This document shows, in pieces, positions 45,301 through 55,273 of a stretch of 64,000 nt of DNA. Positions within the stretch are counted from its first letter, which is position 1. Every line of letters starts with the position of its first letter. The DNA lies in the NCBI GenBank assembly GCA_023213395.1, contig CM041465.1, positions 173,793,741-173,857,740 of the forward strand, in the 5' to 3' direction. The translations under genes were made by a program, and so were the position numbers. The notes below the pieces were generated by a model. That model was not told the origin of the DNA. It was given only the letters and a program-made list of their open reading frames with translations, and did no database searches. The stretch is from Cycas panzhihuaensis. Taxonomy: Eukaryota > Cycadophyta.

Positions 45301-46071
45301 TTAGAACGGAGTCATTCCTGATGATGCATGATAGGTTGTATTATACCACCATTCTGCTAAAGGAAGCCAATGATGCCACTGCCCCTGCTTATCTGAAGCA
45401 TAAGAACGAAGGTATCCTTCAAGGCACTTATTAACCACCTTAGTTTGACCATCAATTTGTGGATGGTAGGATGAGCTTATTGTCAGTTTAGTACCAAGTA
45501 GATGGAAGAGTTCTGTCCAAAAGTTGTTGGTAAACTTCGGGTCCCGATCACTGACTATGCATTTGGGCATGCCATGCAACCTATGTATATCCTTTAAAAA
45601 GATATCAGCAATTTGCTTTGCCTTATATGTGGCTTGAATGCCACAAAAATGAGCATATTTGGTTAGCCTATCAACAACCACCAGTATAGCATCTTTTCCT
45701 TCTAACTTGGGCAGACTCACGATGAAGTCCATAGAAATTTCTTCTCATCATTGATTTGGTATGGGAAGGGGTTGCAGCAATCCTGGAGACTTGACTGTTT
45801 CTGTCTTATGTCGTTGACAAATTTCACATGAGGAAACATATCTCTTTACATCGTCTTTTTGTCCCTTCCAAAAGAAAGACTGTTTTAAGTGGTGGTATGT
45901 TCGTAGGAACTCCGAGTGACCTGCTATTGGAGAGGCATGTGCATCATGTAAAATTTGCTCCTTAAGGCTAGAGTAAGGGCATATATATATTTGATTCTTA
46001 TACCAGAGAATATTTGAAGACCATGTATAATGGGTTGAATGCCCTACTCCAACTTGAAGGTCTTGAATGAT
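45301..46071 (-). pseudogene. Gypsy E integrase
   Basis: The HHCC domain (about 45780-45960) is intact (HDAHASPIAGHSEFLRTYHH, SCEICQRHK). Two adjacent stops precede the core at 45745-45755. The core frame (45301-45732) has MDFIVSLPK (first Asp) and VSDRDPKFTNNFW (second Asp), but the catalytic Glu of DGQTE is Lys: HPQIDGQTKVVNKCLEGY. This is a GAG-to-AAG type change. The enzyme would be unable to cut or join DNA. Confidence 0.9.
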
Positions 46072-46893
46072 CTACTTTGTAAAGGAGTCCTGATCGCATT
46101 CTTGCTTGGCGACTGCTAGCCAAGAGGGATTGACTGTGGTGATAGAATATAGTGCAGAGCCTTCTTCCTTACGAGATAAAGCATCAACAGCTATATTATC
46201 CTTGCCTTTTTCATATATGATTTTAAAGTCAAAAGCTTGCATTTTGGTGACCCATTTTTGTTGTTCCTCAGATGTCGTCCTTTGAAATAGGAAATATTTT
46301 AATCCATCATAGTCTGTTTTAATTTGGAAATGTGTTCCCAATAAATATTGTCGCCATTTCCTAACTGCATAAAGAATTGCTAACATCTCCTTCTCATAGG
46401 TGGATTTGACCTGTTCCTTGGGTGTAAGTTGACGACTTTCAAAGGCCAAAGGTTTCCCTTCTTGCATTAAGACTGCTCCAATGCCTTGCCCCGATGCATC
46501 ACATTCAATGGTGAAGGTCTTTGCAAAGTCTGGTGTTGCAAGGACTGGTGTGGTAGTTAAAGCCAACTTTTGGTGTTCAACTACTTCAGAGGCCTTATCA
46601 TTCCAATGAAATGAATCCTTTTTTAACAAGTTGATTAAAGGGGAAGCAATCCTTGCATAGCCTTGAACAAATTTTCGACTATATCCTATGATTCCTAAGA
46701 ATCCACAAAGGCCCTTGATGTTTTTCAATTTAGGCCAGTTCATGATAACTGCAATTTTCTTAGGATTCACCTTGACTCCTTCTTGACAGATAATATGGCC
46801 CAAATATTCTATTTCTATTTTCCCAAATTGACATTTTGAATTTTTTTCCATAGAGTTGGTTGTCTGCAAGCACCTGTAATGCCTTATCAACAT
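46072..46893 (-). pseudogene. Gypsy E RT connection and RNase H
   Basis: The frame is open for 273 codons: EYLGHIICQEGVKVNPKKI, GFLGIIGYSRKF, LATPDFAKTFTIECDASG (first RNase H Asp), YEKEMLAILYAVRKW (Glu), TDYDGLKYF (Asp, where relatives have TDHKSL) and NIAVDALSRKEE (last Asp). It follows RT after a frameshift near 46870. Confidence 0.9.
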
Positions 46894-47400
46894 GCTGAAG
46901 ATGGTCCTCCCACGTACGACTGAAGATCAGAATGTCATCAAAAAAGACTAACATGAACTTCCTTAAGTAAGGCCGAAAGAGATTATTCATGAGTCCTTGA
47001 AAGGTGGATGGGGCATTAGTCAAGCCAAATGGTATGACTAAAAATTCATAATGACCTTCATGTGTACGAAATACAGTTTTATGAACATCCTCTGCCTTGA
47101 TCCTGATTTGATGGTATCCTGACCGCAAGTCCAATGATGTGAAGAACATTGCTCCATGGAGTTCATCGATGACTAGTATAGGAAATTTATTCTTGATGGT
47201 TATCTTATTGAGCTCACAGTAGACTATACACATGCAAAATGAGCCATACTTTTTTCTTACTAAAATCACCGGGGCAGAAAAAGTGCTTTTACTTTCCCTA
47301 GTAATACCAACATTAAGGAGTTCTTGAACTAGTCGTTCAATTTCATTCTTTTGTTGGTAGGGATATCAATATGGTCGAATACAAGGAGGATTGCTTCCAG
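46760..47400 (-). pseudogene. Gypsy E reverse transcriptase
   Basis: The frame 47269-46760 carries CIVYCELNKITIKNKFP, LDLRSGYHQIRIKAEDV, VIPFGLTNAPSTFQGLM and FFDDILIFSRTWEDH, with both catalytic Asp. The N-terminal part continues right to about 47400 past a damaged frame. The connection follows in another frame. Confidence 0.9.
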
Positions 47401-47493
47401 CTACCAGGTCAATGCTATGATCTTGGTCACGTACTAGGGGAAGACCTTGAGGAATATCCTGAAAGACCTGGTTGTGGCGGTGAAGTACCAATT

Positions 47494-48261
47494 TTAAGTC
47501 ATTTGGTATACCATCATCTTGGAGAATGTCCCCTTTTGTTGGAAGTTCTTGACCTTCCAGAGCATAACATTTGGCAATGATTTCTGTACCACCCTTTTTA
47601 TGAGCCTCTCTATACGATGTGAGCTTATGATTTGGGTCGGCGGAGGAATGATCCCATTCAATTGATAGTCAGTTCCTTCAAAAGTAAATCGGAGGAAGAG
47701 CTCTTGCATATTTAGTTGAATGGTCCCTAGTGGTTTGATCCATTGTACCCCTAATACAACATCAACTCCTCCAATGGGAATGGCATACATAGAAGTGGAG
47801 AGGTGATAGTCACCCATTTGCAACTTGATATTGTGACATTTTCCCCCACAAGCGAGCGTCCCTCCATTAGCCACCATAACCTAAAAATTTTTGATAGGAT
47901 ATGGAAAACAGTTGAGTTCTTCAGCAAGTTTCCGATTAATAAAATTGTGGGTGCTCCCACAATCTATGAAGACAACCAGCTTCCTTTTCTTAATGTACCC
48001 AATAAGTTTGAGTATCTCAGGGGCTGCAATTCCAGCTAGGGCATGTACAGATATAGTAGTAGTATCTTCTTCTTCCTCCTCAAGCGGGTCACAATCATTA
48101 TTTTCTAGATCTAATGAGGCTTCTTCTACTGGTTCATCATCTAGAACATCCTCAATTATGATTAAGCGTCGTTCAAGACACTTATGGTCTTTATTGCACT
48201 TTTGGTTACAACGAAAACATAACCCTTTTAATTGTTTCTCATCCATCTCTTGGGAAGTCAT
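47494..48261 (-). pseudogene. Gypsy E zinc knuckle and protease
   Basis: CFRCNQKCNKDHKC (about 48180-48222) is the chromovirus-type knuckle. An acidic linker (DDEPVEEASLD, PLEEEEEDTTT) leads to the protease, VVFIDCGSTHNFINRKLAEE: the usual DSG reads DCG. A stop at 47878-47880 precedes VANGGTLACGGKCHNIKLQM and IGGVDVVLGVQWIKPLGTIQ. It would mature Gag-Pol; activity is doubtful. Confidence 0.85.
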
Positions 48262-49048
48262 TCATCTCACACCAGGAACCTGAAATTGTGGTCGCTTTTC
48301 TAGGAATGTTCGTTGGAGGGGTCGAGATGTCTTATTTTTTGCTTCAATATGTCGAGCAAAATTGATAGTTGTAAAGATGTTATCAGGTTTTAAGAGTCAC
48401 AACTCATGTCTTATGTCATCTCGTAACCCACCAATGTACAACTCAAGTAATTTATTCTAGCAAAGACCATCAACCCTTGTGGAAAGACATTGCTATTCTG
48501 CTGTATAAGTTGAAACAGTCCCTCTGTCGACTTTAGCTACTTAGGTTAAAGTGGTCATGATCCCAGGTACTATCATATTGAGCTATAAGATCCTTGACAA
48601 AACCCTCCCATTGATAACTAAGCCCACCAGTTGTTTTCATAACCCATTGGTACCATTGGTAGGGTTCAGTTTCCATGTGTAGAGAAGAAAGAGGGATCTT
48701 CTTATCTGCTGGAACTTGATGAAGAGAAAAGTATTGTTCCATTTGTGTGATCCAGGTCCATACATCTGTGCCATTGAACTTCTTGATTTCTACCTTGAGA
48801 AGGAAGTTTGGACGAAAGTGCCTACCATCATTACCTTCATCTTCTTTAGCGAAGTGACCCCCAGCTATGTGAGTGGTATCATCAAAGTCAATCTTTTCTT
48901 CCTTAAAAGGTTTCATGCATGTGAGCTCTAGCATTACTGCTTCAAATTTTTCATTGAAGTCATTTTGGATTTGTAAGATATCTCCTCGAAGTTGTGCGAC
49001 AGCATCATTGAGATCTTGAGTCCAACTTGGGTTCATCTTAGGGCCCAT
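48262..49048 (-). pseudogene. Gypsy E gag
   Basis: The start MGPKMNPSWTQDLNDAVAQL at 49048 is followed by an N-terminal coiled region and a capsid core (VEIKKFNGTDVWTWITQMEQ, YFSLHQVPADKKI, YQWYQWVMKTTGG, WEGFVKDLIAQYD). A stop at about 48533 precedes the remaining C-terminal part, which continues left in a damaged frame. Confidence 0.85.
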
Positions 49049-49967
49049 TAGCTCACAAGACCTAAGTTGAATCCTAGTTGGTAAATGTGAATGAAAAGGA
49101 TTTAACGGGGTGTCTAAAGATTGTTATCCCCAATATTTTACAATGAGGCAATATGGATTTTTTTTTGTTTTTTTGCTTTTTGCTTTTTTTTCCCTTTTTT
49201 TCCTTTTTTTGCTTTTAGTTTTTTTGCTTTTTTGCTTTTTGGTCACTGGTTGGCTGACTGACTATGTGCGCATGAGTTGATGACAAACTGGCTAAACACA
49301 CTGGATTTAACAAATTGATGATGACTGACTCAGTGCGCACAAACCACTAATAGACTGACCAAGTACACTAGGTATGGGTTTGTCTGGTTTATAGGCCCTC
49401 CAATATACCGATCCCAGTCGTAAATAGTATCAACTTATAGAGGCAAACACTCTACTCTATAGTTGTACTACCCCGTCTCTAGGGTACGTGGAGAGTAACT
49501 TCACGGGGCTAACCGCTTACCGATGCACTACAAATTGCAAACGGTCAATAGGTTTCCTATTGTTACCTATACTAGGAAGGCCTATCTAGGGAGTCCTCCT
49601 ATATACCCGCAAGTACGTGGAAATGCAATTCCGTAGCCGAGTTCTGTCTAAGGCTTGATTCAAGAGTGTGATCTCTAGTCCTTCATGCAAAGGACGAAAA
49701 AGCAACAATGCGCTTATCGAAAAATGATAGATCCTCATGATATTTATAGATCCCTGGGATAGGGTCTCTATCTAAATGCAAAAGAAAACTGCCTGGTGGC
49801 AGTGTTAGAGCAGTTGCTCGATTACAGTGTTATCTACCCCCAAAAAAGTAACTAAATGGAAATTAAATGAGAATAGGTACTTATGAGAAAAAACTGATGA
49901 AAAAAATTTGATTATTTAGTACCTTTGACTCTCCCACAAGGAATGGATCGACCGCTCTGATACCACT
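49049..49967 (-). other. Gypsy E leader and primer-binding site
   Basis: The primer site is GCTCTGATACCA (49954-49965), the exact reverse complement of TGGTATCAGAGC, two bases from the LTR. The leader contains a strongly T-rich stretch on the plus strand (about 49150-49245, runs of T with GCTTTT), so A-rich with AAAGC words in the element RNA. No ORF of note. Confidence 0.85.
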
Positions 49968-50350
49968 TGGTAGGATACCACTCCTTAATGATAATTGCAC
50001 ACCAATATAATAAGCAAATAACTCCAAAAAGAGCACTTGTATTGCAATACCCTTCAAGGGGGCAACCTCCCAATTACATGCAATAACAATGACATTTTAA
50101 GATACCATACTCTAAGGATTACATAAATATATATATGGCTCTATGTTCACTACACAACCTCCTCCTTATACATGTGGGATATTACATGAATATATATAGC
50201 GCCCAATGACCACTACACAACCTTCTACTTATACATGTGGGATATTAAGAAAAGGGAAGAAGTAGAAGGAATAAAAGATATAACAGAGAAAAGAAGTAGA
50301 AGATATACGAGAATATAAGAGAAGGTAAGTTAGGGGATGGATCCCTAACA
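49968..50350 (-). repeat. Gypsy E 5' LTR
   Basis: The 383-bp partner of 44296-44667 is slightly longer because of a small duplication near 50303-50320. Confidence 0.9.
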
Positions 50351-50354
50351 AAGT

Positions 50355-50749
50355 TGATGACCTCGGTAGAACGTCGACGTAGCAGTGTTCGCTCGGGGCC
50401 CGATGAGGCGCGAAATTATCGGGAGTGGGTCACCAGGACGTCAACGCCTTGTGGGGCAGGTAATGTTACACACTTGGGTGGTCTTCAATAACACCTCGGG
50501 ATTTTGGTGTAACGGTTCGTTACAAGTGGTATCAGAGCCAAGGTCACAAATTTGATTCTCGGAGGGGACGACCTCGATAGAGCGCCAACATAGCAGTGCT
50601 CGCCCGGGGCTTGATGAGGCGCGAAATTACCGAGAGCGGGTCACCAAGAGTGGGTCATCAGGACGTCGACGCCTTGTGGGGGAGGTAATGTTACACACTT
50701 GGGTGGTCTTCACTAACATCTCAGGGTTTTGGTGTAACGGTTCATTACA
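50355..50749 (+). mobile_element. SMART tandem (partial interior, LTR, interior, LTR)
   Basis: It has the same family as 1362-1647. Two 61-bp terminal repeats (50464-50524 and 50689-50749) enclose a 164-bp interior with an almost perfect primer site (GTGGTATCAGAGCC from 50526). Left of the first repeat is a second, partial interior (from about 50355) ending in the usual purine tract, so the original insertion was a dimer sharing one repeat. The left end is replaced by gypsy E. Right flank GCAGT (50750-50754) matches ATAGT at 44291-44295 after two transitions. Confidence 0.85.
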
Positions 50750-50869
50750 GCAGTTTGGGAACATGAACATTGGTTCCTCAAAGACCAAGGTTGTTTGTCA
50801 TTATTGTGGCAAAGTTGGCCACATAGCACCTGATTGTAAGAAGAAACAAGCAGATCTTCAGCACACATG
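50750..50869 (+). pseudogene. Copia 2 gag zinc knuckle
   Basis: The frame QFGNMNIGSSKTKVVCHYCG then KVGHIAPDCKKKQ continues gag after the nested insertions. The CX2CX4HX4C knuckle is complete, the only intact one among the three copia copies. It binds nucleic acid during packaging. Confidence 0.88.
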
Positions 50870-51318
50870 ACAGCAGCAGCAACTGCCACATCAGCAAATC
50901 AAAGATAGCAATTCCAGCAACGTCAGCAATTCCAGCAGTAGCGTTCAGCAACAACAATAGCAGCAACCCCCTCAACCAAATCGATGTGACTATCGAGGAG
51001 GTCAAAGAGGAAGGGGGTTTTTGAGGTGGCAATCAATGCCACTTCAATCATTTTGCAGATGAGGACAAATTGTTTTGTGCTTATCATACATCCAAGGTTG
51101 ATCAAACTTGGATCATTGACTCTGGAGCTACTCAACACATGACTGGGAGTGAAGAACTCCTTTACGACATCAAGGAAGGAAAAGGTCAATCAATGACCTT
51201 CGGCAACAATGAATCTGTTAAAATTTCTAGCATAGGCACAATCGCTCCATTCCATTCTCCTTCCAATCCTTCATCTACATTTCCCAATGGCAATGCCTAT
51301 TTCATACCTTCCATGTAG
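50870..51318 (+). pseudogene. Copia 2 protease
   Basis: A Gln/Ser-rich linker precedes TWIIDSGATQHMTGSEELL (51097-51155) with the catalytic DSG intact, then GKGQSMTFGNN and NPSSTFPNGNAYFIPSM, ending at a TAG at 51316-51318. Confidence 0.85.
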
Positions 51319-52363
51319 AAGAACTTGCTATCTGTTAGCAAATTGGACAAGCAACAGATGAGCATTTTGTTCAAGAATGGAAAATGTGTAATAAGTGACA
51401 AAAATCACTAGGTAGTGGCTATTGGATATGACGATCATGGCCTCTACAAATTGGATGCTAATAATACCATACTTGACTCTGTTTACTCAGGTTCCATTGT
51501 CACTCAATCTTTGTCCAATATGCAACTTTGGCATCAACATCTAGGCCACTTGAGCTTAGACAATCTCAAGCAAATGATGAACAAAAACATGGTAAATGGA
51601 CTTCCAAAGATGTATGGCTCAAAATGTCTTTGTGAAGCATGCATAATGGGGACACAACATCGCTTGCCTTTCCCTAAAGGCAAAGCTTGGCGTGCATCGT
51701 ATCATTTGCAGTTGGTACACTCCGATTTGTGTGGACCTATGTTCACTGCATCCTTTGGAGGAGCCTTGTATTACATCTCCTTCATTGACGATTTCTCCCA
51801 TAAAGTTTGGGTTTACTTCATAAAGCATAAGTCTGAAGCATTTCAAAAGTTTAAGTAATTCAAGCTTGAAGTGGAGAACAAGTCTAGCCAATCCATCAAA
51901 ACACTAAGGACAGACAATGGAGGTGAATTTACTTCAAAGGAATTCACCCAATTCTGCAAGGATAATGGCATTCAGAGACAACTTACTATTCCTCACACTC
52001 CTCAACAAAATGGAGTCTCCGAAAGAATAAATAGAACTTTGGCTAACAAATCCAAAGCAATGATGCATGCAAAGGGACTCACTCAAGCTTACTGGGCAGA
52101 GGCATTCCACACAGCTGCCTATGTGGCAAATTGAAGTCCAACAACAACAGTCACTGACATCACACCAGAGGAGGCATGGTTTGGCAAAAAGCCAACGGTC
52201 AGCCATTTGAGGACTTTTGGGTGCACTGCTTATATGCACATCCCCGATCAGTAAAAAACTAAATTAAACAAGCATAGTCTAAAGTGCATCTTTGTAGGTT
52301 ATTCCATTCATAGCAAAGCGTACAAGTTGTATAATCCCATTGGAAAGAAAATGCATCTCTCAA
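51319..52363 (+). pseudogene. Copia 2 integrase
   Basis: The pre-integrase domain has LWHQHLGHLSLDN and CLCEACIMGTQHRLPFPKGK. The core has LVHSDLCGPM (Asp), TLRTDNGGEFTSKEF (Asp) and PQQNGVSERINRTLANKS (Glu), so the triad is complete. Stops interrupt at 51408, 51856 (TAA in place of a Glu codon), 52132 and 52252. The C-terminal part KCIFVGYSIHSKAYKL ends at 52363, where a foreign 128-bp piece begins. Confidence 0.88.
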
Positions 52364-52491
52364 AAAGGGTCCCAATAAGTGGGACTGGATGTTTAATTAG
52401 TTTTGGTTTTCATTTTACAATATTTAATTTTCTCTCATGGATGAACCTAACTTCACCAAAAAGGGAAGAATAAATAGTAGCCATTTGGGGT
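52364..52491. other. Small foreign insertion in copia 2
   Basis: In copia 3 the sequence CATCTCTCAAGAGATGTCAT continues directly into AAGAAGATCAC. Here about 128 bp of unrelated DNA replaces 17 bp. It opens with a short perfect hairpin (GTCCCAATAAGTGGGAC, 52369-52385). No terminal inverted repeats or target duplication are evident. Confidence 0.7.
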
Positions 52492-52812
52492 GAAGAAGAT
52501 CACAAGGAGTTGGATGCAGCATCCATCCAACCCGCCATTGACAAAGGCAAAAAGATTATTGAGGCCTTGCTTCCCTCTCAATCTTCAACTCCATGTACAT
52601 CATCTGCACCTGCTAGACTGTCCACATCATCAAAATTAGCTCCACTTGATCCTAGCACATCTTCTGTTGATCAACCACTTAGACCAGAAGATCTTGAGGT
52701 TCAAGTTACATCAATCAAAAAGTTGCCAAAATGGTATACTCAAACAGTGCAGGACGACCAGATTGTTGAAGGAAAACGTCCATCAAGATACATGTAGCAG
52801 ACCAATTTTGCA

Positions 52813-52818
<6 letters not shown>
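52492..52818 (+). pseudogene. Copia 2 integrase-RT linker, truncated
   Basis: The frame AASIQPAIDKGKKIIEALLP, then LRPEDLEVQVTSIKKLPKW and DQIVEGKRPSRYM, matches copia 3 at 59971-60260. Homology stops after TTTTGCACTTAT (52815) in a (TA)n run. RT is absent. Confidence 0.87.

Positions 52819-52849
<31 letters not shown>
52816..52849. repeat. (TA)n microsatellite at copia 2 breakpoint
   Basis: This is an uninterrupted TA run of about 34 bp marking the exact point where copia 2 homology ends. Confidence 0.93.
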
Positions 52850-52853
<4 letters not shown>

Positions 52854-53998
52854 CTCAAACTAAATGGCTTCCTAGCCACTCTTGTAAGTTGCATTGTCAA
52901 GACTAGGGAAATACTCCCTAAATTCGCCCCACCCTTATGTTAAAACCTCGCTCTTTAGTAGGTAAAATGAAGCACATAATTCTTAAAAAGGGCATGTATG
53001 TCCAATGTCTATCACCTCCTTTATCCAAGTGTGATGTCATAATGTCTATTTTACATATCTACACTGAACAAGCTTGGTGGGCAATGTCATTTGTCAACCA
53101 AAATGACAACATCCACAATTCACCTAGCTTCCATGGAGTTTCCCTTTTATGGCTAACGCTTAGCTTTAAACCTAATTGATTGTTGGGTTTTACTTGTATT
53201 AGGTCTTTATGATGTGTCAAAAGGTGAGAATTTTTCAATCAACCCCTGGTTCACTTATCCTCTAAATTTCAAATGGCATAATAATGTTACTTCCTTTCCT
53301 TCCTATCTTTTGTTTTTTTTCCTTTTTGGGGGGTGGGGGATGGGTTGCTTTTAGTTTCGATAACCCATGCCATCAAAATATCCATCTCAATACTACTCAA
53401 CTCCATAACCTTTGATACCATAAATATAGAACATGCCTTGCTTAACTTTCAACCACCATGTACAGAGACATAAATATTGACATTTAATAGCATAAAGAAT
53501 CATTATGTAAAAATTTACAGAGCAAACAATAAGACAAGAAATGCACTATAACTTGCTCAACCATGGATATAAAGGTACTAGTATATGTGGTATAAACACC
53601 ATCCTAGGGAACTTCCAAACATAATACCCCTAGCAATCCATCATTTGAAATTAAAGAGGCACCCTCTCATGTTACCACTTCCACCCTATGCAATGTCCCT
53701 GTTAGAAACATTACAACGAAGCTATGATATCATCATAAAGAGAGATGAAGTATATGAAGTATGTGACAATACAAAATACAAAATAAATTGGAGGAATAAT
53801 CAATCTTCATTTATTACATTAAAATAGGTACATATTTATAGATACAAGTCACCACAAAGATCTAATGAGATTAGAGAACCTCTAACATAATTTATGAGAA
53901 TGCATGAAGATGTGAGCTTTAACACAAAATTTAATAATGCTCACATGTTAAGAATATTTACGAGTGTGCACCTCTTTAAGAAAGATATGCATGACTTC
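52850..53998. other. Unassigned stretch, no gene seen
   Basis: The flank between truncated copia 2 and the LINE 3' end has no domain in any frame. A C/T run then G run at 53310-53345 is the only low-complexity feature. Confidence 0.45.
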
Positions 53999-54722
53999 TT
54001 TTTTTTTGGTTGTTGTTGTAAAGAATGCTTTCTACTGACCAAAAAAATTACATACGATCAACAAAAAAAAAAGCAAGGGAGAGAACGTCATCCCCTGCAC
54101 CCCTCTAGGTGATGCAATAAAAAACAAAAACACCTCACAAGAAAGTCACATATGTACAATTTGCATGAAAAACCTAAATCATCCTTGCACCCAACCATCC
54201 GCCAAGGAGGCAACCGTGCCCCAACCATCATCCCCCTTATCAAGGGGGTCTTCTTACACTTTCCAACCTTTGCAAGCTAGTTCTAGTTAAACGAGACTGA
54301 GATTTGGATTATACATTGATTAGAGGCCCTCGGGCTGAGCATAGGGTGGTCCTGACCCCAGGCGGCCGAGTGTTGGGTGGGTGGAGCTAGGGGCAAGAAT
54401 GGCTACAACCTCGAGGCCTACTACAACAACTAATTTGTAAGCCCTCTTCTGGTGGGACTGAAGACATAATGCAAGAAGTCGTCCTCCAATGGTCAATAAG
54501 TTTCAGTAGGTAGGAGAGCTCCACCTACGCTTTTTGAGCTTGAGTATTGATTTGGAGAGCACAACCAAAAAGGATTGTCAGAAAATTTTCATATGCCAGC
54601 ATATTAGAGGAGTTTTATTATTAAAAATAACATCATTTTCAATCTTCCATATACTTTCTAATCTTGAGATCCCCCAAGCTTGATGGAAAGTTTGTAAGAA
54701 TGGGCTTGTGTCCTGCAAGAGT
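53999..54722 (-). pseudogene. LINE C-terminus and 3' UTR
   Basis: The minus strand directly after the copia 3 site reads LLQDTSPFLQTFHQAWGISR, then IWKIENDVIFNNKTPLICWH, the usual W-x-x-N-x-x-IF end of plant LINE proteins. A non-coding 3' part and a short A tail at 54007-53999 follow. No target duplication was identified. Confidence 0.75.
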
Positions 54723-55273
54723 TGTTAAACCTTATGTTTACATGTTAAGATAATGTACTTTTATTTTCATGTAATATGTGTACTTTTTACTTTAGGGGTG
54801 ACTTATCACTTAAGTGATAAAGTGCACACCCACATTCTTTCTAGTGACACAATGTTGTCACTAAAGGGTCAAATGGACCCTCATGCATTTTTGCTCACAT
54901 GAGAGCCCAAAAGGACACATGTCCAACATGCAAGGCATGTATCTTGGATGTTTGACACTTGTCAAACATCCAAGGCCCTAGGTCTCTCATTTCACTCTAT
55001 ATAATGAGACCTCTTCTCATTGTCTCATAAGAGAGTTGGGCAGTATTGTTATCTTTGTCAGTTTGCTAATCAAGCTGTTCATTCTTTGGAGGTTGGACCA
55101 ATTCCAACTCCACATATTGGGTATCATTTTCTCTTGCTCCTTCATTCATGTTTTATCTCTTTGCTTTCTCTTTACCTTGAGATTATTATACTTGTTTGTA
55201 TTTCTGCAACTAGAACTAGAGTGATCCTAATTTCTAGATCTAGGGAATTGAGGCCATCTAGCCTCTTTTCACA
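54723..55273 (+). repeat. Copia 3 5' LTR
   Basis: It contains TTATCACTTAAGTGATAA (about 54804-54821), the hairpin with arms CTTGGATGTTTGACA / TGTCAAACATCCAAG (54943-54974) and TATA box TATATAA (54998-55004). The primer site TTTGGTATCGAGC follows at 55274, one base short of the consensus. Confidence 0.95.

Larger units (their letters stand above)
44296..50350 (-). mobile_element. Gypsy E: nested chromovirus
   Basis: The LTRs are at 44296-44667 and 49968-50350 (TGGTAGGATACC to CCCTAACA). On the minus strand the order is primer site, leader, gag, PR, RT, RH, INT, chromodomain, purine tract. The LTRs are about 96% alike by eye. Flanks ATAGT (left) and AAGTT (right) do not match as a target duplication. 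The left flank instead matches the duplication of the SMART element, so DNA was lost or rearranged on the left. Confidence 0.93.
40580..52818 (+). mobile_element. Copia 2: truncated Ty1/copia element carrying nested insertions
   Basis: The 5' LTR (40580-41117), tRNA-Met primer site, 2.5-kb leader, gag, PR and INT are present. The element stops abruptly in the RT linker at a (TA)n run, so RT, RNase H and the 3' LTR are missing. Gag is split at its end by a SMART tandem plus gypsy E (44296-50749), and the integrase end by a 128-bp insertion (about 52364-52491). It is of the same family as copia 1 and 3. Confidence 0.9.

Noticed and set aside
49150-49245. T-rich run as a LINE or SINE tail
   Set aside because: It lies inside the gypsy E leader between primer site and gag, so it belongs to that element.
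54360-54540. GC-richer patch as a host exon
   Set aside because: It lies between LINE coding end and tail and reads as the LINE 3' region; no splice-bounded frame.
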